This document shows, piece by piece, positions 8,072 to 17,126 of a DNA stretch of 64,000 bases. The position numbers and the translations under genes were made by a program. Origin of the DNA: UBA7239 sp035430165 (GTDB lineage: Bacteria; Pseudomonadota; Gammaproteobacteria; Pseudomonadales; UBA7239); contig DAOMGE010000002.1 of NCBI GenBank assembly GCA_035430165.1, positions 1 through 64,000 of the forward strand. Direction: 5' to 3'. Below the pieces are notes generated by a model. That model had not been told where the DNA came from, did no database searches, and was given only the letters and a program-made list of their open reading frames with translations. Numbering within the stretch: position 1 is the first letter of the stretch; each line of letters starts with the position of its first letter.

Positions 8072-10801
8072 TCAATCCAGTGGCTTGTTACGATCTTCAA
8101 ATCCGAAAATACTGTTGGACAGTTTGTGTTCAAGATTTTCACCACCGAAATTGCCAAGGCTCTTGAGCTGGAATTCAAGGAAGATGCCGTTGTCAGTTTT
8201 CTGTGCAGACACATCATCCACAAAATCCTTGTTGACGACCCAGCTGCGCGCAACAACACGCGCTGTCCAGCAGCAACTGTCGTATTCAAAACCGGCAATG
8301 GTTTCCAGGTTGCGGCTGTTGGTGGTGTCGCGGTTCCAGTGGCCGATCAGGCTCCACTGGTTGTCCAGTGGATAAGCGCCAGACACGTAATACTGGTCAA
8401 CCGAGCGATCTGTCATTACCAGCAATTTGTTCGGTGTAGCCGGACGGTCGAGGAACTGGTAACCGACGTTGAACAGGCGGCGTTCATCATCGCGGTAACG
8501 CAAGGCCAGTGACTGGCGTTCGCGCTTGGCCTTGTCGTCATTCCACAAGGTTTCCGAGCGGATATCCCAGAACGTATTCAGTCGCGCAGCCACTTCACCG
8601 ACCAGTGCTGAGCGTGAACGCTGGCGTTCATACGCCGCGGTGGCGGCATCCGGTTCCAGTACGACATCGCGTTTATCCAGGTAATAGCTCTGGCCAATAC
8701 CGACGTGCAGCAACTCGCGTCCGGTAGTCGGGTTAAGCAGGCGTGAACTCACACCGGCAGAAACCTGGTTGGCATCATCGATGTAATCTTCGCCAGCGAG
8801 CCGGTAATCGCGGAACAGCTGCGCATAGGAAAAACTGAGCGGGTTGCTGTCGAAATTGTAGATGTCGTCCTGGTTACTTTTGCCAGCGTAGTAATAAAAC
8901 AGGCGCGGCTCGAGTGTCTGGCGATAACTGTTGCCGAACCAGCTGCTGTTGCGTTCAAACACCAGTCCGCTATCCACACTCGCCACGCCAACAGTGGTTG
9001 ACGGATTTGAATGCGGTGTATTGATTGTGGTGTCATCCAGTTGTTGCGAAACGTGGCGCACACCGACTTTCGGTATCAGGAAAGCACTGGCGTTGCGCAT
9101 CGGCAATGCCGCGCTGTAATCCAGGTTCAGGCGCTGCCCTGCAATCATCATGGTTTCTGTTTGCGGCAGGTTGTAGGTGATGCCCGGTATCTTGCTCAGG
9201 CTGCCTGCATCAGCGTGATCGAAACGGGTAACGGCCTGGTGCAACTGGAAAACAGCGCCGTTGTCGAGCGCATAAGTGCCGTTGGCAAAAATCGACGGCA
9301 GTACATCATGCGGCGTGGCGATGGTCGGATCGATAACCTGGAAACTTTTTGCTTCCACACCGACGCGCCAGTTGTCTTGCAGGTAATCGAATGCAGTCTG
9401 TTTCGGTAGCAGTGATGTGTTTTCATGCAAACTGCGACTGCCGAAATCCTGGAAGTAATGGCGATCACTCACCGCATTGAAATCCAGTGTATTTTCCCAG
9501 TGTTCTGCAGCACCATCTTCGTGCGCCTTCAATACCCAGCGTTCCGAACGCGATGCAATCCTGTCATCCGGCATGAAGTTCGCTGTGACGGATGATTGCG
9601 TGTAATTCGAGATATGACGGAATTGCGAACCGATCATTTCACCGCGATCGCTGATGATGCGCGGTGTCAGCGTCAGGTCATAATCGGGTGCCAGATTGAA
9701 ATAATAGGGCGCATCGATTTCGAGGCCGTCTTCACTGCTGGCGAATGACGGCGTGAGGAAACCGGACATGCGCTGGTCGCCCAGCGGAAACTGGATGTAG
9801 GGCAGATAAAATACCGGCACATCTTTTACACGCAATGTCACATCGCGCGCATGGCCTTCGGATACATTCGGATCGAGCGACAGTGTGCGGCTTTGCAGTG
9901 ACCATTGTTCGCGGTCAACCGGGCAATAACTGTATTTCGCATTAGTCATGGCAATCACGCCAGTTTCACTGCGCGACAAACTTTCGGCGCTGCCGTGAAT
10001 ATGTTCCTTGTGCATCAGGTATTGTGCGTTGCTCAATTCCGCTGTGTTTTCATCGACAAGTACATTCGCCTTGTCAGCCACCAGCAACAAATCGGGTTCA
10101 CGCAGGGCGATGTTGCCCTCGAGTGCAACTTGTTGCGGATCTTTTTTCAGCGTCGCACTGTCAGCGCGCAAATAGCGATAGCCCTGGCTGATCTCGACAT
10201 TGCCTTTCAGTGTGGTCGATTGTTTGCCGATGTCGGATTCGGTGGTGTCAGCATGCGCATTGAGCAGGGCGGTGGCCGGATCACCGTGATGTTCTGCAAC
10301 AGGATCCACATACGTGCCGCAACAGATTTCTGTAGTGGCAGATTTGCCATCACGTGCACCTTGTTGCCTTTGTGCAGCGGACAGGCGCTCGAGTGGCACC
10401 CAGTCATCGCTTAGCCGGGTGATGTGTTTTGGATCCGGTACGTTGTCAGCCACGGCTGTTGCTGTGGCATCAGCTGGCGCAGGAATTGACTGGGCAGCGG
10501 TAACAGCAGCCGGTTTGCCTGTGGCCACAGGCGTCGGGATGGTACTCGTTGCCGGCGCAGTGTCCGGTGCGGATGCTGCGGGCGCGATCACAGGTGCGGG
10601 TGCGCTAGCCGGGATGGCAACATCCACCACCGTGTTATCGACAGCGGTGACACCACTCGCCATACATTGCCATTCGCCGTTGGTGCCCTGTGCGCAATCC
10701 CAGCCTGCATGGGCGGGGCTGGCAAAGGCGGCGAGTATCAAACCCAGGCCGGTCAATGTCTGGCGTTGGGCCGCGAGGTGCTGGCGCGGAAACAGTCTCA
10801 T
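8072..10801 (-). CDS. lptD: LPS-assembly outer-membrane translocon LptD
   Basis: Outer-membrane channel that, with LptE, inserts lipopolysaccharide into the outer leaflet. There are 909 residues from the preferred ATG at 10801, which has a GGAA about 10 bases upstream and opens directly into a signal peptide ending at SPAHAG; the ATG at 10837 is an alternative. After an unusual low-complexity Ala/Pro/Val segment (about residues 60-130) come the OstA beta-jellyroll (about 190-310) and a long C-terminal barrel. Cysteines near the N-terminus and the CC pair near the C-terminus fit the known inter-domain disulfides, for which DsbB is encoded nearby. It heads the operon and is divergent from amgK. 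Confidence 0.95.
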   Translation of the reverse strand: MRLFPRQHLAAQRQTLTGLGLILAAFASPAHAGWDCAQGTNGEWQCMASGVTAVDNTVVDVAIPASAPAPVIAPAASAPDTAPATSTIPTPVATGKPAAVTAAQSIPAPADATATAVADNVPDPKHITRLSDDWVPLERLSAAQRQQGARDGKSATTEICCGTYVDPVAEHHGDPATALLNAHADTTESDIGKQSTTLKGNVEISQGYRYLRADSATLKKDPQQVALEGNIALREPDLLLVADKANVLVDENTAELSNAQYLMHKEHIHGSAESLSRSETGVIAMTNAKYSYCPVDREQWSLQSRTLSLDPNVSEGHARDVTLRVKDVPVFYLPYIQFPLGDQRMSGFLTPSFASSEDGLEIDAPYYFNLAPDYDLTLTPRIISDRGEMIGSQFRHISNYTQSSVTANFMPDDRIASRSERWVLKAHEDGAAEHWENTLDFNAVSDRHYFQDFGSRSLHENTSLLPKQTAFDYLQDNWRVGVEAKSFQVIDPTIATPHDVLPSIFANGTYALDNGAVFQLHQAVTRFDHADAGSLSKIPGITYNLPQTETMMIAGQRLNLDYSAALPMRNASAFLIPKVGVRHVSQQLDDTTINTPHSNPSTTVGVASVDSGLVFERNSSWFGNSYRQTLEPRLFYYYAGKSNQDDIYNFDSNPLSFSYAQLFRDYRLAGEDYIDDANQVSAGVSSRLLNPTTGRELLHVGIGQSYYLDKRDVVLEPDAATAAYERQRSRSALVGEVAARLNTFWDIRSETLWNDDKAKRERQSLALRYRDDERRLFNVGYQFLDRPATPNKLLVMTDRSVDQYYVSGAYPLDNQWSLIGHWNRDTTNSRNLETIAGFEYDSCCWTARVVARSWVVNKDFVDDVSAQKTDNGIFLEFQLKSLGNFGGENLEHKLSNSIFGFEDRNKPLD

Positions 10802-10920
10802 GCAGTCGGTTCCGTAACGAGTATAAAAGTCCAGCATTGTAAGGTATTTATGGGGGCTATGGCGCTGTGCGTGCGGCCATCAGTTATGGGTAGAATGCCG
10901 GCTTACCGACGAGGGGAAGC

Positions 10921-11928
10921 ATGGACACGGTGGATACATTGCAAGCCTGGGTCAGCCAGCAACTCGGGGGCAGGACGATCAGTCTCGATGCGCTGTCTGG
11001 TGATGCCGGTTTCCGGCGCTATTTCCGCGTGACGGATGCTGCAGAACCGGTGATGGCGGTCTACGCCCCGCCCGCCACAGAAAACACGCCGCTTTACCTC
11101 GCGGTGTCGGGTTTACTGGCCGCTGGCAACGTGCGTGTGCCGAAGGTATTGGCAACGGATCTGGAGCGAGGGTTTTTACTGGTTGAGGATTGCGGTGACC
11201 AGCTGATGCTGCCGCTGCTCGACGATAGCAGTGTCGACCGTTTGTACGGGCAAGCGATGGACATGCTGGTCGCTATCCAGGCCATAGCGGTACCGGCCAA
11301 CACCATCGGCGTCTACGACCAGCAGCGGTTGTGGGACGAAATGGCCTTGTTTCCTCGCTGGTTTGTGCAGGACCTGCTGGACCTGCCTTTCGGTCGCAAC
11401 GAGCAAGTGCTGCTGGAAAACCTGTTCGAGCAGCTGGTCGACAGCGCGCTTGAACAGCCGCAGGTGCTGGTGCACCGCGACTTCCATTCCCGCAACCTCA
11501 TGCTGAAGGGCGAGGAACTGGTGACCATCGATTTCCAGGATGCTGTCACTGGCCCGTTTACGTATGATCTGGTGTCCTTGCTGCGCGATTGCTACATCCG
11601 CTGGCAGCCGTCCCAGGTGGAAATGTATGCGCTTGCTTACCGGAAAAGCCTTATTGATAAAGGTATGCCGGCGGGAGAGTCAAACCAGCAGTTCCTGCGT
11701 TGGTTTGATCTGATGGGCCTGCAGCGCCATATCAAGGTACTCGGCATTTTTGCCCGGCTCTGGCTGCGCGACGGCAAGGCGGGTTATCTGAATGACCTGC
11801 CGCTGGTGCTGCACTACACGATGCAGGTGGCCAGTCGCTACCCGGAAGCTGCTGATTTTGTCGACTGGATGCAGGTGCGGGTGTTGCCCGCCTGCCAGCG
11901 CCAGCCGTGGTGGAAACCGCTGCCATGA
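10921..11928 (+). CDS. amgK: Anomeric N-acetylmuramate/N-acetylglucosamine kinase AmgK
   Basis: Phosphorylates the anomeric hydroxyl of N-acetylmuramate during peptidoglycan recycling, bypassing de novo UDP-MurNAc synthesis. The 335-residue protein has the aminoglycoside-phosphotransferase fold with the HRDFHSRN catalytic loop (185-192) and the metal-binding DFQDA (204-208). GAGGGGA precedes the ATG. Its stop overlaps the murU start (ATGA), and divergent linkage to lptD is the order known in Pseudomonas, which supports the specific assignment over a generic phosphotransferase. Confidence 0.9.
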   Translation: MDTVDTLQAWVSQQLGGRTISLDALSGDAGFRRYFRVTDAAEPVMAVYAPPATENTPLYLAVSGLLAAGNVRVPKVLATDLERGFLLVEDCGDQLMLPLLDDSSVDRLYGQAMDMLVAIQAIAVPANTIGVYDQQRLWDEMALFPRWFVQDLLDLPFGRNEQVLLENLFEQLVDSALEQPQVLVHRDFHSRNLMLKGEELVTIDFQDAVTGPFTYDLVSLLRDCYIRWQPSQVEMYALAYRKSLIDKGMPAGESNQQFLRWFDLMGLQRHIKVLGIFARLWLRDGKAGYLNDLPLVLHYTMQVASRYPEAADFVDWMQVRVLPACQRQPWWKPLP

Positions 11929-12608
11929 AATGCATGATTCTCGCCGCCGGGCTCGGCACGCGCATGCGGCCGCTGACCGACCACTGTCCCAAGCCTTTGC
12001 TGGATGTGGCCGGCACACCGCTGATCATTCGCCATATCAACAAGCTGGTCGCCGCCGGCTTCACCGACATCGTCATCAACGTCTCCCACCTCGGCCAGAT
12101 GATTGAAGACAGGCTCGGCGATGGCACCGCGTACGGCGCCAGCATCTGTTATTCGCGTGAACCACAGCCGCTGGAAACGGCGGGCGGCATTGTGCAAGCC
12201 CTGCCGTTACTGGGTGATGCACCGTTCCTGGTAGTGAATGGCGATATCTGGTGTGACTATCCATTGGCGGCTATCCGCACACGTACACTGCATAGTCTCG
12301 GTCATCTGATTCTGGTGGATAACCCCGACCATCACCCCGAGGGTGACTTTGTCTTGCGCGATGGCAGCGTCAGTCCGCGGCGGGAGAACAGGGGGCTGAC
12401 CTTCAGCGGCTTGTCAGTGCTGCATCCGGAGCTGTTCAGTGCGTGGCGGAGCCGCACAGGTGAAGCCTTTCCGCTGCGTGACGTGTTGTTGCCGGCCATG
12501 CAACGCGGGCAAGTTAGTGGCGAGCATTATTCCGGTTACTGGCTGGATGTGGGCACACCGGAGCGTCTGCAGGCCTTGTGTACGCGCCTGCACCACGGAA
12601 ACTTATGA
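11925..12608 (+). CDS. murU: N-acetylmuramate-1-phosphate uridylyltransferase MurU
   Basis: Converts MurNAc-1-phosphate, the AmgK product, to UDP-MurNAc. The 227 residues begin with the nucleotidyltransferase signature MILAAGLGTRMRPLT and the KPLLDVAG motif, and contain the VNGDIWCD metal site near residue 105. The start at 11925 overlaps the amgK stop by four bases and fits the MK-x-MILAAG opening of the family. Confidence 0.92.
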   Translation: MKCMILAAGLGTRMRPLTDHCPKPLLDVAGTPLIIRHINKLVAAGFTDIVINVSHLGQMIEDRLGDGTAYGASICYSREPQPLETAGGIVQALPLLGDAPFLVVNGDIWCDYPLAAIRTRTLHSLGHLILVDNPDHHPEGDFVLRDGSVSPRRENRGLTFSGLSVLHPELFSAWRSRTGEAFPLRDVLLPAMQRGQVSGEHYSGYWLDVGTPERLQALCTRLHHGNL

Positions 12609-12670
12609 ACTCGAGACGGTTTTTGCAGTCCGAAAACGTGTAACCCATCCCGACAACAAGTGAGAATTGT

Positions 12671-13204
12671 GTGACTGGAATCCAGAACCCATCCGATACC
12701 TGCCTGATCCATGGCTTTCTCCGTTCTGCGCGCGGCCTGTTCGTGTTAATGGCAGTGGCGTCTGCGGCGCTGATGGCGTTTGCACTCTATTTGCAGGAAG
12801 TACAGGGCCAGCATCCCTGTCCGTTGTGCGTGACGCAGCGCATCTTTGTCATCGCCATCGGTGTGATTGCGCTGGCGGCGGCATTACACAATCCGGCACA
12901 GACAGGACGGCGCATCTGGAGTGTGCTGGTGTTGCTGGCGGCGATTATTGGCGGTGGCGTCGCGACGCGCCACGTCTGGATCCAGCATTTGCCAGAAGAC
13001 CAGGTGCCGGCCTGTGGCCCGAGCCTTGGCTACATGTTCGAGAATTTCCCGCTGGCCAAGGCGCTGAAGCTGTTATTTACCGGCGATGGCAATTGCGCAG
13101 AAATCGGCTGGACGTTCCTCACACTCAGTATTCCCGAGTGGACACTGATTGCATTCACCGGTTTTGCTATCGGTGCGCTGATCCAGTTTTTTCGCAAGGC
13201 GTGA
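12671..13204 (+). CDS. dsbB: Disulfide bond formation protein B
   Basis: Inner-membrane quinone reductase that reoxidises DsbA. The 177 residues contain four transmembrane helices, the CPLC pair (Cys50, Cys53) in the first periplasmic loop and a second pair, Cys115 and Cys142, in the larger loop: all four redox cysteines are present. The start is a GTG with only a weak ribosome site. It follows murU by 62 bases. Confidence 0.92.
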   Translation: MTGIQNPSDTCLIHGFLRSARGLFVLMAVASAALMAFALYLQEVQGQHPCPLCVTQRIFVIAIGVIALAAALHNPAQTGRRIWSVLVLLAAIIGGGVATRHVWIQHLPEDQVPACGPSLGYMFENFPLAKALKLLFTGDGNCAEIGWTFLTLSIPEWTLIAFTGFAIGALIQFFRKA

Positions 13205-13417
13205 ATAATTTTTACGATTCGCCAGTTTTTTTGTTGACAGGAATCAAAACGAGGAGTTAATTAGGCTTGTCGGCCTGATAACAGTTGCCTGTTATTTCCC
13301 GATAAAAAATTCCATAGAAAACCGGACACCAGAGAGGAGTTTACAGAAAGACTGTTTGCAAGTTTTTTACCTGTTACAGGACATTGTTAACCGGAACCGT
13401 GGGGGGTCTCGTTATCT

Positions 13418-14275
13418 ATGGCAAAAAAAGCAGCGGCAAAGAAGTCCCAGACCAGACGACATACACACTCGACAAGACAGACCGGGGATCTGTATCCGAA
13501 CGACCAGCAGGATGAACGAAGCTACAAGGATGGAAGCTACAAGGACGGAAGGAAACATTCACGCAAGCACCGACGCAGTGCGGATGTGGTTGAAATAAAC
13601 CCGCAACTGCAGCACCTCGACACCGCCTACGCAGCCCAGCGCACGTTATTGCCGCTGATGGCACGCACACCATCCCAGCAACGTTATATCTCTGCCATCA
13701 ACAATCACTGCCTGACGTTCGGCATTGGCCCTGCCGGTACCGGCAAGAGTTATTGTGCAGCGGCACTGGCGGCAGAAGCGCTGGAATCCGGGCAGATAGA
13801 CCGCATTATCCTGACACGGCCGGCGGTGGAGGCGGGTGAACAGCTCGGCTTCTTGCCGGGCGCGGTCAATGAAAAATTCGCGGTGTATATCGAAGCGTTT
13901 CGCGACATCCTCAACGAACGGCTGGGTGCGGGCACGGTGGATTATTGCATTCGCCATGGACGCATCGTGGCGGCGCCACTGGCCTTTATGCGCGGCAAGA
14001 CTTTCAGCCAACGCAATTTTGTGATTCTCGATGAAGCGCAAAACACATCGATTGCCCAGATGAAAATGTTCTTGACGCGCATCGGTGAAAATTGCAAGGT
14101 GGTGGTCAATGGCGATGTGAGGCAGAGCGATATTCGCGGGCCGAATGGATTGGCTGATGCCGTCGAGCGGTTAAGCGGTTTGCGCAATGTGTATGTGCAT
14201 GAATTCGAGCGCGCGGATATTGTGCGCAGTGGATTGGTGCGCGACATCATCGACTTGTACGAACCGGAAGACTGA
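13418..14275 (+). CDS. phoH: PhoH-family ATPase
   Basis: Cytoplasmic P-loop ATPase of 285 residues, similar to the helicase-like PhoH/YbeZ proteins; the physiological role is unclear. The Walker A GPAGTGKS lies near residue 108 and the Walker B ILDEAQ near 205, followed by NGDxRQSD. The first 65 residues are strongly basic and low-complexity (KKAAAKK, RKHSRKHRR) and include an imperfect duplication SYKDGSYKDG. No ybeY or ybeX neighbour is present, so it is the stand-alone PhoH type. A 213-bp A+T-rich leader with no evident gene separates it from dsbB. Confidence 0.88.
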   Translation: MAKKAAAKKSQTRRHTHSTRQTGDLYPNDQQDERSYKDGSYKDGRKHSRKHRRSADVVEINPQLQHLDTAYAAQRTLLPLMARTPSQQRYISAINNHCLTFGIGPAGTGKSYCAAALAAEALESGQIDRIILTRPAVEAGEQLGFLPGAVNEKFAVYIEAFRDILNERLGAGTVDYCIRHGRIVAAPLAFMRGKTFSQRNFVILDEAQNTSIAQMKMFLTRIGENCKVVVNGDVRQSDIRGPNGLADAVERLSGLRNVYVHEFERADIVRSGLVRDIIDLYEPED

Positions 14276-14290
14276 TACCTGCTCTGTTAA

Positions 14291-14318
14291 ACCTTCCCCC
14301 GGTTAACAGGGGGAAGGT
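14291..14318 (+). terminator. Strong hairpin after phoH
   Basis: A perfect 10-bp inverted repeat (ACCTTCCCCC / GGGGGAAGGT) with an 8-base loop lies between phoH and the AlgI-like gene. It has no T-run, so it may be a weak or Rho-assisted terminator, or an mRNA-stabilising hairpin. Confidence 0.4.
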
Positions 14319-14342
14319 GCTTCGGCAATAACAGAGAAAGTT

Positions 14343-15779
14343 ATGCTTTTTACGTCTTATGTCTTTTTGTTTGCATTTCTACCGGGTCTGCTTGTTGTTT
14401 ACATGGCAACACCCCGGCCGTTTAAAAACACATTGCTGGCTATCTTCAGCCTGTTTTTTTATTTCTGGGGTGAAGTTACCTACACGTGGGTTTTCCTGCT
14501 TTCTGTTGTCTTCAATTATCTTGCAGGCATCCTGATCGGAAATGCACAGGACAAAACCAGAAGCATGCTGTTGTTTTTTGCTGGTGCGGTAAACCTGTGC
14601 CTGCTTGCCTACTTCAAGTATGCCAACTTTATCGTAGAGAACCTGAATGTGCTGTTGGTGAGACTCGGGCATCCCGTGATGTCTGTCGAGCCGGTGCATC
14701 TGCCTATCGGCATTTCATTCATCACATTCCATGCGTTGTCATACCTGATTGATATCAAGCGCGGCACCTCCACCAAACAGAAAAATCCGATGGACGTGCT
14801 GTTGTATCTCGCATTGTTTCCGCAACTTATTGCAGGGCCGATTATCCGGTATAACCAGATCGCCGGGCAGATCGATAGCCGCACCAGCAGTATTGCGGGT
14901 GTTTATTGCGGGTTGCGCCGATTCGGATTTGGCCTCGCCAAAAAGGTTCTTATTGCAAACCAGCTCGGTGTTATTGCAGACCAGATATTCGCCGCCCGGC
15001 CGGAGACATTATCAATCTCACTGGCCTGGCTGGGGGTTGGTGCCTATTCGCTGCAGTTGTATTTCGATTTTTCCGGTTATTCGTGTATGGCGATTGGCTT
15101 GGCCATGATGTTCGGTTTTCATTTCCCGGAGAACTTCAATTACCCATATATCTCACGCTCGATACAGGAATTCTGGCGGCGTTGGCATATTTCACTGTCA
15201 TCCTGGTTTCGTGATTACCTTTACATTCCCCTTGGTGGCAACCGGGTTGGTCCGGTGCGTACCTACTTCAATCTGGTGCTGGTATTTTTCTTGTGTGGCT
15301 TGTGGCATGGAGCCAGCTGGAATTTTGTAATCTGGGGATTATTCCATGGTTGCTTCCTGGTGTTGGAGCGGGCTTTTCTCGCAAGACAACTGGAACGCAT
15401 GTGGACGCCGCTGTCTCATGGCTACACCATTCTTGTGTTTATGGTGGCGTGGGTATTTTTTCGCGCCAATGATGTGCCACATGCGCTTTTGTTTCTGGCA
15501 GCGATGTTCGGTTTTGGCAGCGACCTGCCAACAGGGTATAACGTTGCCTATTTCCTGACGCCAGATATCACAGTGGTTTTTGTCATTGCCTTGTTTCTGG
15601 CTGCGCCAGTATGGCCAAGCCTGGATGCGATGATCCAGACAAAAATCAAGCACAGTCGCGCGCTGGTTGCGGCGCCGCTGCAGCTACTGGACGGTGTGTG
15701 GATGATGGCACTTTTCGGGGTTTGCTTGCTTTACCTGAATGAAAGCAGCTACAACCCCTTTATTTATTTCCGATTCTAG
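14343..15779 (+). CDS. MBOAT-family polysaccharide O-acyltransferase (AlgI-like)
   Basis: Inner-membrane protein of 478 residues with about ten transmembrane segments that would pass acetyl groups to a periplasmic acetyltransferase for modifying an exported polysaccharide. The MBOAT signature is complete: RRWHISLSSWFRDYLYIPLGG (279-299) and LWHGASWN with the catalytic His322. No other alginate gene lies here, so the acceptor polymer is unknown. The adjacent AlgJ-like gene supports a two-protein O-acetylation module. PatA-like peptidoglycan acetylation is an alternative. Confidence 0.88.
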   Translation: MLFTSYVFLFAFLPGLLVVYMATPRPFKNTLLAIFSLFFYFWGEVTYTWVFLLSVVFNYLAGILIGNAQDKTRSMLLFFAGAVNLCLLAYFKYANFIVENLNVLLVRLGHPVMSVEPVHLPIGISFITFHALSYLIDIKRGTSTKQKNPMDVLLYLALFPQLIAGPIIRYNQIAGQIDSRTSSIAGVYCGLRRFGFGLAKKVLIANQLGVIADQIFAARPETLSISLAWLGVGAYSLQLYFDFSGYSCMAIGLAMMFGFHFPENFNYPYISRSIQEFWRRWHISLSSWFRDYLYIPLGGNRVGPVRTYFNLVLVFFLCGLWHGASWNFVIWGLFHGCFLVLERAFLARQLERMWTPLSHGYTILVFMVAWVFFRANDVPHALLFLAAMFGFGSDLPTGYNVAYFLTPDITVVFVIALFLAAPVWPSLDAMIQTKIKHSRALVAAPLQLLDGVWMMALFGVCLLYLNESSYNPFIYFRF

Positions 15780-15788
15780 GTGAGTCCG

Positions 15789-17057
15789 ATGACCACAACA
15801 TCGAGCATACGCCTACTGTTTGTGATGACGCTACTTTTCGGCGCTCTTGGTGTCAGTGTGCTCACCATCCAGAGTCCTACGGAAATAACCAGTGAAAAAC
15901 GCAAGTTGGCCGATTTGGGCGCTCTGCCAGCGTCGTTGGCTGAGGCGCAACAATTCTTCCAGCGCGTCGATGCCTGGTCAAGGGATCGTATGCATTTCAG
16001 GCAACAATGGATAACTGCATTTAACCAGACGCGGTTTGATTACGGATTTTCCCCGCCACAGGATGTGGTGATCGGAAAAGAACGTTGGTTATTTTACAGT
16101 GGCCAGTCGGAGCTTGATGATGCGCTGGGTGCTACGCAATTCACGCCAGCAGAGCTGGCGCGATGGGAGAAATATCTGCGCTATCGAAAAAAACAGGCAG
16201 CTGAATATGGCGCTGAATTTTTATTTGTACTGCTACCGAACAAATCGACGGTTTATCCTGAATACCTGCCCGGGCATTTTTCACGGGTAAGTAACCAGAC
16301 GCGCCTGTCCCAACTGTCAGCACTGATGGTGAAGCTGGATATCGGCCCGGTGGGTATTGACCAGGATATTCTGAAGGCGAAACAACACGGGCAGCTTTAT
16401 CTGAAAAATGACACACACTGGAATCTGCTCGGCGCAAATTACGCACAGAAGGCAATAGCGGACAGGCTCAGCAAGATATTCCCTGACATCAAGCCAAAAC
16501 TGTTTCCGTTTCACGAAGCATCAGCGGAAGAGAGAAAGCAGTTGCATCATCCCAATGATCTCTACTACATGCTGGGCATTCCCGGTGAAGAAATTGATCG
16601 TGAGCCGAGCATTCCTGTGGTTGAGGGTATCGGCAATTGTGTCGGAAAGAATGATCCCGGCAACATGCGTGTCTGGCCTCTGGCACTGGGTGACTGTTCA
16701 GTAGCCACTCATTTACCAGAAGATCCAGCCTGGTTCAGTCTCGTGGATTCCAGGTGGGGTCATTTAAGCCAGTCACAGCGAAATTTTATTTTCCGGGCAA
16801 CACACCTGAAAGAGGGCAAGCACACCTTGCTGATTGTGCATGATTCCTATTTTGAAATGCTCCAGCCGTATTTATCCAATCAGTTTGGCCATGCCTATTA
16901 TGTCTGGTTGGGCAGGCCCCTGGACATGACGGCCTGGCCTGATCTGATCGAGGCTGCCAAGCCGGATGTCATCATTGAGGAAAATCTGGAGCGATACCTG
17001 AAGTCCATCACGCCAAGGGCAGGGGTGGATTATCCGGATGACGGGCCTCAGAACTGA
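15789..17057 (+). CDS. AlgJ/AlgX-like SGNH acetyltransferase
   Basis: Membrane-anchored periplasmic protein of 422 residues that would attach acetyl groups supplied by the AlgI-like neighbour. An N-terminal hydrophobic anchor (9-27) is followed by an SGNH-type domain with the NDTHWN motif (Asp208, His210) and the Ser353 nucleophile in IVHDSYF, the catalytic triad seen in AlgJ/AlgX. A GTG at 15780, directly after the previous stop, is an alternative start. It is co-transcribed with the MBOAT gene. No carbohydrate-binding module is apparent. Confidence 0.85.
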   Translation: MTTTSSIRLLFVMTLLFGALGVSVLTIQSPTEITSEKRKLADLGALPASLAEAQQFFQRVDAWSRDRMHFRQQWITAFNQTRFDYGFSPPQDVVIGKERWLFYSGQSELDDALGATQFTPAELARWEKYLRYRKKQAAEYGAEFLFVLLPNKSTVYPEYLPGHFSRVSNQTRLSQLSALMVKLDIGPVGIDQDILKAKQHGQLYLKNDTHWNLLGANYAQKAIADRLSKIFPDIKPKLFPFHEASAEERKQLHHPNDLYYMLGIPGEEIDREPSIPVVEGIGNCVGKNDPGNMRVWPLALGDCSVATHLPEDPAWFSLVDSRWGHLSQSQRNFIFRATHLKEGKHTLLIVHDSYFEMLQPYLSNQFGHAYYVWLGRPLDMTAWPDLIEAAKPDVIIEENLERYLKSITPRAGVDYPDDGPQN

Positions 17058-17126
17058 TGTGGCACACGCGGCTGTCAGATAGCAACAAGCTGGTAGAATC
17101 GCACGAAACATTTGTGGATTGACACC

